Made by a program: the position numbers and the translations under genes
From: Gallionella capsiferriformans ES-2
GTDB taxonomy: Bacteria > Pseudomonadota > Gammaproteobacteria > Burkholderiales > Gallionellaceae
Direction: 5' to 3'
NCBI RefSeq assembly: GCF_000145255.1
Contig: NC_014394.1
Span: 124,001-188,000 of the forward strand
Length of the DNA stretch: 64,000 nt
Notes under the pieces: generated by a model
Database searches by the model: none
What the model was told of the DNA's origin: nothing
What the model saw: the letters and a program-made list of their open reading frames with translations, nothing else
Part shown: positions 55,609 through 64,000 of the stretch, in pieces
Layout: each line of letters starts with the position of its first letter
Numbering within the stretch: position 1 is the stretch's first letter

Positions 55609-56383
55609 AGCTAAAAAGAAATTTGGCCAGAACTTTCTGGTTGATCAAAATATCATCGCCGATATCATCAGCGCGATTCGCCCTGAAGCTGACGACAATC
55701 TGGTGGAGATCGGCCCGGGGTTGGGTGCGCTGACACGTCCGTTGCTCAAGAGCTTGGCGCATCTGCACGTGGTGGAAATTGATCGCGATATTATTGCGCG
55801 TCTCGAAGCGGACTACCCGCAGCCCCATACGAAAATGACCATTCATGCGGGGGATGCGCTCAAGTTTGATCTGGCTTCGTTGGGTGCGCCGCTGCGCATC
55901 GTCGGCAACCTGCCCTACAATATTTCCTCGCCGCTGCTGTTTTATTTTGCCGAATATGCCGACCGTATTACCGACATGCATTTTATGCTGCAAAACGAAG
56001 TGGTTGAGCGCATGGTGGCCGATCACTCAACCCCGGCTTACGGGCGACTGTCAGTGATGTTGCAATACCGTTTTTTCATGGAAAAGCTGCTGGATGTGCC
56101 CCCCGATTCGTTCCGTCCTGCGCCTAAAGTGAATTCCGCCATCGTGCGCATGATCCCGATACCGGCCGATCAGATTGTCGTTAAAAATGAAAAGTTGTTC
56201 GGCGAGATTGTCGGTACGGCTTTCGGTCAGCGCCGCAAGACCTTGCGCAACACGCTGAAAAGTTTTTTGAATGAGGCTGAGTTTGAAAACTTGGGTATCA
56301 ACCCTCAGTTGCGTGCAGAGAATTTATCGGTAGATGAGTTCGCCAGAATTGCCGCGTATGTGGATGATCGGGTTGTCGCCTAG
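55595..56383 (+). CDS. rsmA: 16S rRNA dimethyladenosine transferase
   Basis: 262 residues from the ATG at 55595. It dimethylates two adjacent adenosines near the 3' end of 16S rRNA. Motifs are KKKFGQNFLVDQN, LVEIGPGLGALTRPLL and the catalytic GNLPYNISSPLLFY. Also known as ksgA. It closes the lptD operon; the HD-GYP gene converges on it 88 bp later. Confidence 0.96.
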   Translation: MSAHKAKKKFGQNFLVDQNIIADIISAIRPEADDNLVEIGPGLGALTRPLLKSLAHLHVVEIDRDIIARLEADYPQPHTKMTIHAGDALKFDLASLGAPLRIVGNLPYNISSPLLFYFAEYADRITDMHFMLQNEVVERMVADHSTPAYGRLSVMLQYRFFMEKLLDVPPDSFRPAPKVNSAIVRMIPIPADQIVVKNEKLFGEIVGTAFGQRRKTLRNTLKSFLNEAEFENLGINPQLRAENLSVDEFARIAAYVDDRVVA

Positions 56384-56471
56384 ACTTGATTCCGCGGCGC
56401 ACAGCGCATTTGTTGGGATCTGCTTTGCAGCCAGTCGAATGGTGCTGCCTTCATGGGATAAAACCAGCGAC

Positions 56472-57080
56472 TTAAATTCTTTTCGATTTAAATTTGCTGG
56501 ACTCAATAAGCTTGCAAAAGACCTGCATGAGTTCTGGATCATGTTTTTCACCCGTTTCCTGATGCAATATAGCCATTATTTCCAGATGTGTTCGCGCGTG
56601 ATGATATGACCTTGTCACAGCCATTGCGTCGTAGCTGTCTGCTATGGAGATAATGCGGGAGCAAATGGGGATATTTTCCGCTGAAAGCTGGTCCGGATAG
56701 CCTCTGCCGTTGTAATGCTCATGGTGGTGACGAATCAATATGGCAGCCTGTTGCGAGCCTTCGAGTTCTGTTGAAAGCATTATTTTTTCACCGATTTCGG
56801 AGTGCAGTTTCATTTGCGCCCACTCGGCTTCATCAAGCTGAGCAGGCTTCAATAAGATGCGGTCGGGTATACCGATTTTACCTATATCGTGAAACGAAGC
56901 TGCAATATTAAGTGCATTAATTTCATCGCTTTGCAGGCCGCAATAGTTACCGATTTCCACAGACAGTCCTTGCACGCGTTCGGAATGAAGTTGTGTCGAA
57001 AGGTCACGGTACCCTAAAGCTGCCGATAATCCTTTGGTGTACTTGAGTAGAGAATTGAAAATCCAGTCTTCCAGTTGCAT
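56472..57080 (-). CDS. Stand-alone HD-GYP cyclic-di-GMP phosphodiesterase
   Basis: 202 residues from the ATG at 57080; an upstream ATG at 57122 adds 14 residues with no family likeness. It holds AASFHDIGKIGIPDRILLKP and HHHEHYNGRGYPDQL, so the HD pair and the GYP signature are intact. There is no receiver or sensor domain. Activity on c-di-GMP is inferred from the family. An 18-bp inverted repeat (GAGCAC...GTGCTC, 57117-57134) lies in its leader. Confidence 0.88.
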   Translation of the reverse strand: MQLEDWIFNSLLKYTKGLSAALGYRDLSTQLHSERVQGLSVEIGNYCGLQSDEINALNIAASFHDIGKIGIPDRILLKPAQLDEAEWAQMKLHSEIGEKIMLSTELEGSQQAAILIRHHHEHYNGRGYPDQLSAENIPICSRIISIADSYDAMAVTRSYHHARTHLEIMAILHQETGEKHDPELMQVFCKLIESSKFKSKRI

Positions 57081-57388
57081 GTGATCTCCTCGGGAAATAG
57101 AACCGCAATTAATTAAGAGCACAGATCAGTGCTCAAGAAAACGTTGTATTTTCTGCCTCTTTCCTTCAATTTCCTCAGGTTCAATGCGCCATCCAACTGG
57201 GGAAAGAATCACAAGTTTTAGCGCACTTCGGCCTAATAATATCGAGTTATCCTCTGCCTGCTTTACAAAGCTTTATGGAGCGTATCACCAACCTGATCCT
57301 CAGTACGGCATATTTAAAGATGGTTTACGAGTGTGTGCATAGCGATAAAGGCTGCGCTGTGTGCTCAAGGACAGGTCTGTCACGATAA
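57081..57388. other. 308-bp intergenic stretch between gloA and the HD-GYP gene
   Basis: Both flanking genes read leftwards, so the stretch should hold the HD-GYP promoter. Apart from the inverted repeat at 57117-57134 I see only a 37-codon open frame at 57275-57388 on the plus strand, which lacks a ribosome site. No RNA gene or repeat is evident. Confidence 0.6.
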
Positions 57389-57772
57389 TTAGCGGGTTTG
57401 TATCAGCTCGATTTTGTAGCCGTCCGGGTCTTCGACGAAGGCGAGTACGGTGCTGCCGTGTTGCATGGGGCCGGCTTCCCGCACCACTTTGCCGCCGCGC
57501 TGTTTGATTTTTTCACAGGCTTCATAGGCGTTGTCAACTTCGATCGCGATGTGGCCGAACGCATTGCCGATCTCGTATTGTGTCACGCCCCAGTTGTGCG
57601 TGAGTTCGATCACCGCACCTTGTGCCTCCTCGGTGTAGCCTAGGAAGGCCAGCGTGAATTTTCCTTCCGGATAATCGGTGCGGCGCAGCAGCTTCATCCC
57701 CAGCACATCTGAATAATAGGCAATGGAAGTTTCCAGATTAACCACGCGTAACATGGTGTGCAGTATGCGCAT
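57389..57772 (-). CDS. gloA: Lactoylglutathione lyase (glyoxalase I)
   Basis: 127 residues. It isomerises the hemithioacetal of methylglyoxal and glutathione. The four metal ligands of the bacterial enzyme are visible: His5 (MRILHTML), a Glu in [10 protein letters not shown], a His in GHIAIEVD and the final Glu in YKIELIQTR. It depends on glutathione, consistent with gshA in the window. Confidence 0.95.
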   Translation of the reverse strand: MRILHTMLRVVNLETSIAYYSDVLGMKLLRRTDYPEGKFTLAFLGYTEEAQGAVIELTHNWGVTQYEIGNAFGHIAIEVDNAYEACEKIKQRGGKVVREAGPMQHGSTVLAFVEDPDGYKIELIQTR

Positions 57773-57865
57773 AAAAGCTCCCGTACTTTGAAATTGTTAT
57801 TCGGTAATCAGTCACATATAGGGTAAAATGCCAGACCCGATGCGCATAATACCATTCTCCTTATC

Positions 57866-58705
57866 ATGTCCGAACCCTTCCCCTTAGTTATGAGTTTTGC
57901 CGCGACCGATCCTTCGGGAGGTGCCGGCTTGCAGGCTGATATGCTGACCATTTCCAGTATGGGCTGCCATCCGCTGTCCGTTGTGACCGCCATCACGGTG
58001 CAGGATACTAGCGGCGTGGAGGATGTGTTGCCGATGGAGGCGGAATGGGTGATCGATCAGGCGCGCGCAATGCTAGAAGATGTGCCGGTGGCGGCTTTTA
58101 AAATCGGTATGCTAGGCAGCGTTGAAAATGTCGTGGCGATCGCTGAGATTTTGGCGGATTATCCTGACGTGCCGTTTGTGCTGGATACCGTGTTAGCTTC
58201 CGGGCGCGGCGATGAACTCGCCGATGAGGATATGCTCGATGCGATGTGCGAGTTGCTGATACCACAGGCCACGATAGTCACGCCCAATAGCATCGAAGCC
58301 CGCCGTTTGGCGATTAATGAAGACGACGAAGAGGATGACCCTAGTCTTGAAGAGTGCGCGCGCCGCATTTTAGCGATGGGCTGTGAATATGTGCTGATCA
58401 CCGGCACGCACGAGCAGTCTGCCAAAGTGATCAATACCTTGTACAGCGATCGGGGCGTGGTTCGCAGCGATGCATGGGCGCGTCTGCCGGGTAGTTATCA
58501 CGGTTCCGGATGTACGCTCGCCTCTGCGATTGCGGCATTGCTGGCGCAGGGGGTGGATGTGCCCGAGGCGGTCAAGGAAGCGCAGGAGTACACTTGGCAA
58601 TCGCTTAATTCCGGATTCCGGCCCGGCATGGGGCAGTTTATTCCTGACCGGTTGTTCTGGGCGCGTGGCGAAGATGACGAAACTCCATTGGATGTTGGCA
58701 GTTGA
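57866..58705 (+). CDS. thiD: Hydroxymethylpyrimidine/phosphomethylpyrimidine kinase
   Basis: 279 residues. It phosphorylates the pyrimidine precursor of thiamin. The ribokinase-like fold shows DPSGGAGLQADMLTISSMG, a TPNSIEARRL segment and the anion-hole motif GSYHGSGCTLASAIAALLA. Its stop overlaps the TTG start of thiE by 4 bp. Confidence 0.94.
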   Translation: MSEPFPLVMSFAATDPSGGAGLQADMLTISSMGCHPLSVVTAITVQDTSGVEDVLPMEAEWVIDQARAMLEDVPVAAFKIGMLGSVENVVAIAEILADYPDVPFVLDTVLASGRGDELADEDMLDAMCELLIPQATIVTPNSIEARRLAINEDDEEDDPSLEECARRILAMGCEYVLITGTHEQSAKVINTLYSDRGVVRSDAWARLPGSYHGSGCTLASAIAALLAQGVDVPEAVKEAQEYTWQSLNSGFRPGMGQFIPDRLFWARGEDDETPLDVGS

Positions 58706-59334
58706 AAGCTAAAATCAGCGGGCTCTATGCGATTACGCCGGAAGAGCCTGACACCGTTCAATTGCTGGACAAGGTAAGGTGCGCCTTGCAGGGCGGTGTT
58801 AATCTCTTGCAGTACCGCAACAAGTTGAGTGTGCCTGCTGTGCGCGGCGAACAGGCTTCGGCCTTGCGTCAATTGACCCGCGAATTTGGCGTGCCGCTGA
58901 TTATCAATGATGATGCGGTGCTGGCGCAGCAGGTGGATGCGGACGGTGTGCATTTGGGTGGCGAGGATGGCAGCATTGCGGCTGCGCGGCAGGTGCTGGG
59001 CTTTGATAAAATCATCGGCGTATCTTGCTATAATCGCCTGAGTCTGGCGCAGCAAGCCGAAGATTTGGGCGCGGACTATGTCGCGTTTGGCGCTTTTTTC
59101 GCGTCCAGCGTTAAGCCTGATGCGAGCGTGGCAGAGCTCTCCTTGCTGCAGAAGGCCAGAGGCGTGATTGCGCTGCCGGTCGTGGCGATAGGCGGCATTA
59201 CGCTGGAAAACGGCGCATCGGTACTGGAGGCGGGCGCGGATGCGCTGGCTGTTATTTCAGCGTTGTTTAGCGCACCGGATATCACGCTTGCTGCCAGACA
59301 GTTTGCAAATTTGAATACTCAATTATCAGTTTAG
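58702..59334 (+). CDS. thiE: Thiamin-phosphate synthase
   Basis: 210 residues, start TTG at 58702 overlapping the thiD stop (TTGA). It joins the pyrimidine and thiazole halves of thiamin. Family segments are [35 protein letters not shown] and [11 protein letters not shown]. It ends 11 nt before hemL. Confidence 0.93.
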   Translation: MKAKISGLYAITPEEPDTVQLLDKVRCALQGGVNLLQYRNKLSVPAVRGEQASALRQLTREFGVPLIINDDAVLAQQVDADGVHLGGEDGSIAAARQVLGFDKIIGVSCYNRLSLAQQAEDLGADYVAFGAFFASSVKPDASVAELSLLQKARGVIALPVVAIGGITLENGASVLEAGADALAVISALFSAPDITLAARQFANLNTQLSV

Positions 59335-59345
59335 GAATACGCGAC

Positions 59346-60641
59346 ATGACTTCACACCCGATTTCTCAGAATCAATCTCTTTTCGATGCATCGCAATTGC
59401 GTATTCCTGGCGGCGTGAATTCACCTGTTCGTGCGTTCCGCTCGGTAGGCGGCACGCCGTTGTTTTTTCAGAAAGGCAGCGGCGCCTATGTCTGGGACGC
59501 GGATGGCAAGCGTTATACGGATTATGTCGGCTCCTGGGGCCCGATGATTGCAGGTCACTGCCATCCCGATGTGGTCAAGGCGGTGCAGGATGCCGCGGCC
59601 AACGGGCTGGGTTTTGGCGCGCCAACCGCCTCCGAACTGGAGATCGCTGAGCTGTTGTGCAAGCTATTGCCGAGTTTGGAAATGGTCAGGCTGGTGAGTT
59701 CCGGTACGGAAGCGACCATGACGGCGATTCGTCTGGCGCGCGGCTTTACCAATCGTTCTCGCATTATTAAGTTTGAAGGGTGTTATCACGGCCATTCCGA
59801 TGGCTTGCTGGTCAAGGCAGGTTCCGGTGCATTGACTTTCGGTCAGCCAAGTTCATCCGGTGTGCCAGCCGAGATCGCTGCTCTCACCACCGTGCTCGAC
59901 TACAACGACGCGGCAGGGCTTGAGCGCGCGTTTGCCGAATCCGGCAATGAGATTGCAGCCGTGATCGTCGAGCCTGTTGCAGGCAACATGAATTTGATTA
60001 CCCCGAAACGCGAATTTCTCGATGCGCTGCGCAATTTGTGCACAAAATATGGTGCGGTACTGATACTCGACGAAGTGATGACGGGATTTCGCGTCAGTTT
60101 GCAGGGTGCTCAGGGTTATTACGGCATCAAGCCTGATCTGGTGACCCTGGGTAAGGTGATGGGCGGCGGGTTGCCTGCGGCGGCTTTCGGCGGGCGACGC
60201 GACATCATGCAGTGTCTGGCTCCTTTAGGTTCTGTGTATCAGGCAGGCACCTTGTCGGGCAATCCGGTTGCGGTCGCTGCAGGCATGGCGACATTGAAGC
60301 TCGTGCAGGAGCCCGGTTTCTACGAAAATCTGTCGAAGCTGGCAACACGGCTGACAACAGGGTTGACGGCGAGTGCCAAAAAGCACGGCGTTGAATTTTG
60401 CGCGCAATCGGTGGGCGGCATGTTCGGCTTGTATTTCAGCCGCGCTGTGCCAACCAGTTACGCAGAGGTGATGGCCTGCGACAAGGAGGCCTTTAATCGC
60501 TTCTTCCACGCCATGCTGGACGCGGGTGTGTATCTGGCGCCTTCTGCATTCGAGGCGGGCTTTGTCTCGTCCGCACACACTGAGGCAGATATCGATGAGA
60601 CGATAGCCGCAGCAGATAGCATCTTCTCGGTCTGGAAATAA
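59346..60641 (+). CDS. hemL: Glutamate-1-semialdehyde 2,1-aminomutase
   Basis: 431 residues. A PLP enzyme making 5-aminolevulinate in the C5 tetrapyrrole pathway. The catalytic Lys lies in [17 protein letters not shown], and the N-terminal [17 protein letters not shown] is diagnostic. It shares one base with the engB start (TAATG). With hemB it supplies heme, the substrate for the heme oxygenase at 21087. Confidence 0.96.
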   Translation: MTSHPISQNQSLFDASQLRIPGGVNSPVRAFRSVGGTPLFFQKGSGAYVWDADGKRYTDYVGSWGPMIAGHCHPDVVKAVQDAAANGLGFGAPTASELEIAELLCKLLPSLEMVRLVSSGTEATMTAIRLARGFTNRSRIIKFEGCYHGHSDGLLVKAGSGALTFGQPSSSGVPAEIAALTTVLDYNDAAGLERAFAESGNEIAAVIVEPVAGNMNLITPKREFLDALRNLCTKYGAVLILDEVMTGFRVSLQGAQGYYGIKPDLVTLGKVMGGGLPAAAFGGRRDIMQCLAPLGSVYQAGTLSGNPVAVAAGMATLKLVQEPGFYENLSKLATRLTTGLTASAKKHGVEFCAQSVGGMFGLYFSRAVPTSYAEVMACDKEAFNRFFHAMLDAGVYLAPSAFEAGFVSSAHTEADIDETIAAADSIFSVWK

Positions 60642-61267
60642 TGGGACTCTTTTCGCTGGCAGCGTTTTATACCACGGTCAATCATATCAAGGATTTGCCG
60701 ATGCACGGCGGTCGCGAAGTTGCTTTCGTAGGGCGCTCAAATGCAGGAAAATCAAGTGCAATCAATACATTAGCAAATCATGTTCGTCTGGCATACACCA
60801 GCAAGACGCCGGGACGCACGCAGCATCTGAATTACTTTTCGCTGGGCAATGACGGTTATATCGTCGATTTGCCGGGATACGGCTACGCCAAGGTGCCGCC
60901 GGAAGCCAAGCGTCATTGGGAAGCACTGCTGAGCACCTACTTGCAAAAGCGCGAAGAGTTGAGCGGACTGATTGTGATTATGGATATCCGCAGGCCGTTG
61001 CTGGAGCTCGATGAGACGATGCTGGACTGGTTCGCCACCACCGGTAAGCCAGTACATATATTGCTCACCAAATCGGACAAATTGAGCCGCCAGCAATCGA
61101 CGCTGACGCTGATGAAAGTCAAAGCGTATCTGGCGGAAAATTATCCGCAGTGCTCGGTGCAGCTGTTTTCCAGTTTGAAAAAACAGGGACTGGAAGAGGC
61201 TGAAGCCGTGATTGCCGGTTGGTTGAAGGCGGACGTTGTTGCAGAGGATGAGACGGCAGAAGAGTAA
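60641..61267 (+). CDS. engB: Ribosome-biogenesis GTPase EngB/YihA
   Basis: 208 residues. The G1 motif is [15 protein letters not shown]3 is [12 protein letters not shown] and G4 is [10 protein letters not shown]. It is needed for 50S subunit assembly. Its stop codon lies in the U-tract of a terminator that reads on the opposite strand. Confidence 0.95.
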   Translation: MGLFSLAAFYTTVNHIKDLPMHGGREVAFVGRSNAGKSSAINTLANHVRLAYTSKTPGRTQHLNYFSLGNDGYIVDLPGYGYAKVPPEAKRHWEALLSTYLQKREELSGLIVIMDIRRPLLELDETMLDWFATTGKPVHILLTKSDKLSRQQSTLTLMKVKAYLAENYPQCSVQLFSSLKKQGLEEAEAVIAGWLKADVVAEDETAEE

Positions 61268-61292
61268 AAAAAAGCCCCCAACAAGTGGGGGC
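61266..61292 (-). terminator. Intrinsic terminator on the minus strand after engB
   Basis: A 7-bp GC-rich stem (GCCCCCA 61274-61280 with TGGGGGC 61286-61292, loop ACAAG) is followed on the minus strand by eight U from the A-run 61266-61273. The plus strand has no T-run after the hairpin, so it works only in the minus direction, although both neighbouring genes read plus. Confidence 0.75.
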
Positions 61293-61358
61293 CAAAATCT
61301 TAACAAGGTTAAGACACGCTCAGGGAGGAGAAACGTGGAACGATTCATCATCATTCGC
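61266..61358 (-). ncRNA. Candidate small RNA between engB and hemB
   Basis: Read on the minus strand, a promoter-like TTGAAC (61391-61386), 16-nt spacer and TATCAG (61369-61364) would start RNA near 61358. The RNA would contain a C/U-rich stretch (TTTCTCCTCCCTGAG) complementary to ribosome-binding sites, a 6-bp hairpin (61299-61313) and a strong terminator ending in eight U. No minus-strand gene ends here. The plus strand has the alternative of a ten-codon frame at 61335-61367 with GGGAGGAG before GTG. Confidence 0.45.
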
Positions 61359-61397
61359 ACACTCTGATAGGCGTTTTCTGAAATAGTTCAAAAATAA

Positions 61398-62420
<1,023 letters not shown>

Positions 62421-62513
62421 GAACGAGGATCTCGGATTCAGGATTGAGGTAAGTCAAAATCAGCTCACTGTTTTAACTCCGCGCTCAATCCTCGAATTCT
62501 CGCTATCCTCTCC

Positions 62514-63107
62514 TCAATCCTGCCTCTCTAGCATCTTAGTTAACGCAGCGATATCTGCATGCGTTTCAGGATGACGGGCGCCGCTGTGACGGGCATTTTC
62601 GGGCAGTACGACGATATGAATTTGTGTACCTGACTCGCCCGTTAGGGTATAGCTCGGTACGGTGCTTTCCGTACCGCCGAGTTTTAATCTCCATTCCCCG
62701 TCTTCAAAATCCAGCTTCGTTTTAAGCAGGAACAGCAGCACCGCCTTGGCATCGTCAGAAAAAAGCATCAGATTAATGTCCGAATTTTCACCCGCGGCAC
62801 CGTTCAATACGGAACCTGTCAGATACGGATTAAAAACTGAGAACAGATGCATGCAATCCAAGGCTTCGCGGCGCAATCGTTGCAACACATCCGGATGGCT
62901 GTCACTTTGATACAGTGCGCGGTAGCTTTGCAAGGCATCCAGTATCTGCTTGTTGCTGGGAAGGTGGCGCGTGTCGGTAGCGCCAAGCTGGCGTGCTGCT
63001 TTGTGTTTGGCCGAAGCAAAATCAGCAGCACCCGCTTCCGCAATCAGCTTGGCCGCCTGATGCGCTAATTGCTCGCGCATCAGGTCCCGTTTAGAAGAAT
63101 GTGGCAT
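62514..63107 (-). CDS. Nucleotidyltransferase-like protein, unknown substrate
   Basis: 197 residues. A polymerase-beta-like nucleotidyltransferase core is suggested by LTGSVLNGAAGENSDINLML (Gly-Ser then Asp-x-Asn) and the later GTQIHIVVLP strand. The N-terminal half is helical and charged. I do not recognise a named family. The gene starts 12 nt after the stop of the upstream penicillin-binding protein gene, so they are probably co-transcribed. It converges on hemB. Confidence 0.6.
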   Translation of the reverse strand: MPHSSKRDLMREQLAHQAAKLIAEAGAADFASAKHKAARQLGATDTRHLPSNKQILDALQSYRALYQSDSHPDVLQRLRREALDCMHLFSVFNPYLTGSVLNGAAGENSDINLMLFSDDAKAVLLFLLKTKLDFEDGEWRLKLGGTESTVPSYTLTGESGTQIHIVVLPENARHSGARHPETHADIAALTKMLERQD

Positions 63108-63119
63108 GGGGGTGTCGAC

Positions 63120-64000
63120 CTAAAGCAACTGGTCCTTGATAGCCTCTGCGGGTTTATCGCCATCAGGGATGACCGGTGAGCCTTGACCGCCCGGGACATT
63201 TTCCTGATAAAAATATTCCACTCTGGCGCCATTTTCATCACGATGACCGCTTTCATTGATGCGGGCGGCAACCATGTTCTCAGGCATGCTGTATTCGGCT
63301 TGTGGAACGTTTTTAAGCACCTTTTCCATATAGTTGATCCAGATAGGCAGTGCTGCTCCGCCGCCGGTTTCCTTATCGCCTAAGCTGCGCGGCTGATCGA
63401 AGCCCATCCATGCGATACCGACCACAGTCGGTTGAAAACCGCAAAACCAAGCATCGATGGAATCGCTGGTGGTGCCGGTCTTCCCTGCCAGATCCTGACG
63501 GCCAAGCTGCATCGCGCGGATGGCTGTACCGTGCTTGACCACATCCTGCATCATGTTGACCATCGTGAAGGCATTGCGCACATCGATGACGGGCTCTGCA
63601 TTTACATTAGCCACGGTCGGCATGGCTTGACTGAGTTTTCGGCCTTGAGCATCCTCAATGCGTTGAATGAAATACGGGTAGACGCGGAAGCCGCCATTGG
63701 CAAACACCGAATATCCGGTCAGCATTTGCAATGGAGTCACCGAACCTGCGCCAAGCGCCATCGTCAGGTAAGGGGGGTGCTTTGCTGCATCTAGGCCGAA
63801 TTTAGTGATGTAATCTTGAGCGTAGCGGGGCGTGATGGATTGCAATATCCGTATCGAAACCATGTTTTTAGATTTAATGAGTGCCTGACGCATGCGCATA
63901 GGGCCTTCAAACTTGCCGTCATAGTTCTTGGGTTGCCAAGGTTCGCTACCCGTTTGATCGGAGCCAAACGTAAGCGGGCCGTCATTGATCAGTGTCGCCG
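63120..64000 (-). CDS. mrcA: Class A penicillin-binding protein, C-terminal part (cut by window end)
   Basis: The frame is open from base 64000 to the TAG at 63120, about 293 residues. It covers the end of the transpeptidase domain with the KTGTTSDSIDAWFCGFQP box, the preceding GAGSVTPLQMLTGYSVFANG segment typical of PBP1A, and a C-terminal tail. The glycosyltransferase domain, the SxxK motif and the start lie outside the window. It polymerises and cross-links peptidoglycan. Confidence 0.9.
   Translation of the reverse strand, partial: ATLINDGPLTFGSDQTGSEPWQPKNYDGKFEGPMRMRQALIKSKNMVSIRILQSITPRYAQDYITKFGLDAAKHPPYLTMALGAGSVTPLQMLTGYSVFANGGFRVYPYFIQRIEDAQGRKLSQAMPTVANVNAEPVIDVRNAFTMVNMMQDVVKHGTAIRAMQLGRQDLAGKTGTTSDSIDAWFCGFQPTVVGIAWMGFDQPRSLGDKETGGGAALPIWINYMEKVLKNVPQAEYSMPENMVAARINESGHRDENGARVEYFYQENVPGGQGSPVIPDGDKPAEAIKDQLL

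Noticed and set aside
57275..57388. 37-codon plus-strand frame with four Cys between the HD-GYP gene and gloA
   Set aside because: No ribosome site, no coupling to a neighbour, and no recognisable sequence; it runs against both flanking genes.
61335..61367. Ten-codon leader peptide (GTG start after GGGAGGAG) before hemB
   Set aside because: The ribosome site is good, but the minus-strand sRNA explains the same bases and the terminator better; kept only as an alternative.

Overview
The window is a gene-dense, mostly single-copy chromosomal segment of a Betaproteobacterium, most like the Nitrosomonadales/Gallionellaceae (inference from gene content, not a database search). Pointers are the metX-metW pair, the Thiobacillus-type glutamate-cysteine ligase, a transport-less EIIA/HPr/EI phosphorelay, pyrB followed by a catalytically dead dihydroorotase, and the lptD-surA-pdxA-rsmA block flanked by amgK-murU. 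I see no rRNA, tRNA, CRISPR array, insertion sequence or prophage. Many genes overlap by 1-14 bp, so operons are tight.

Layout. 1-3231 (-): a membrane GGDEF/EAL protein cut by the window start, coupled to a lipoprotein solute-binding protein. 3456-7138 (-): purU, a glutaredoxin-like protein, murI and the ABC-F ATPase ybiT. 7292-12946 (+): a MotB-like protein, then gshA, apbE and the regulatory PTS genes. 13074-29204 (+): a signalling island with a sensor-less histidine kinase and response regulator, a giant CheB-CheR-PAS-GGDEF-EAL protein, a 71-residue linking ORF, a phytochrome consisting only of the photosensory core, a heme oxygenase, a phytochrome-PAS-GGDEF-EAL protein, a photolyase and an HDOD-REC-GGDEF regulator. 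29306-32934 (+): hopJ-like gene, metX-metW behind a structured leader, and ampG. 32965-35242 (-): argA, a small tautomerase, rsmE. 35347-46698 (+): thioredoxin-like protein, inositol-phosphatase family protein, trkA-trkH, a miniature CheA/ChpA-like protein, yqgE-ruvX-pyrB-pyrC', prlC, xth. 46695-50869 (-): ubiH-family hydroxylase, pepP, murU, amgK. 50932-56383 (+): lptD, surA, pdxA, rsmA. 56472-57772 (-): HD-GYP protein and gloA. 57866-62420 (+): thiD, thiE, hemL, engB, hemB. 62514-64000 (-): a nucleotidyltransferase-like protein and the C-terminal part of a class A penicillin-binding protein cut by the window end.

How it fits together. Five proteins here make, break or may respond to cyclic di-GMP, and three of them sit in the 13-29 kb island beside two bilin photoreceptors, the enzyme that makes their chromophore and a light-driven DNA repair enzyme. 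The simplest reading is a red/far-red light input to c-di-GMP signalling and light-damage repair. The rest is housekeeping: cell-wall recycling (AmpG, AmgK, MurU, MurI), outer membrane assembly (LptD, SurA), tetrapyrrole (HemL, HemB), thiamin, pyridoxal, pyrimidine, methionine and arginine synthesis.

Non-coding signals worth attention are a SAM-II-like leader plus terminator before metX, a terminator hairpin just before the hopJ-like gene, a minus-strand small RNA candidate between engB and hemB, a seven-unit heptamer repeat across the ampG stop codon, and related palindromes before the CheB-CheR gene and the heme oxygenase gene.
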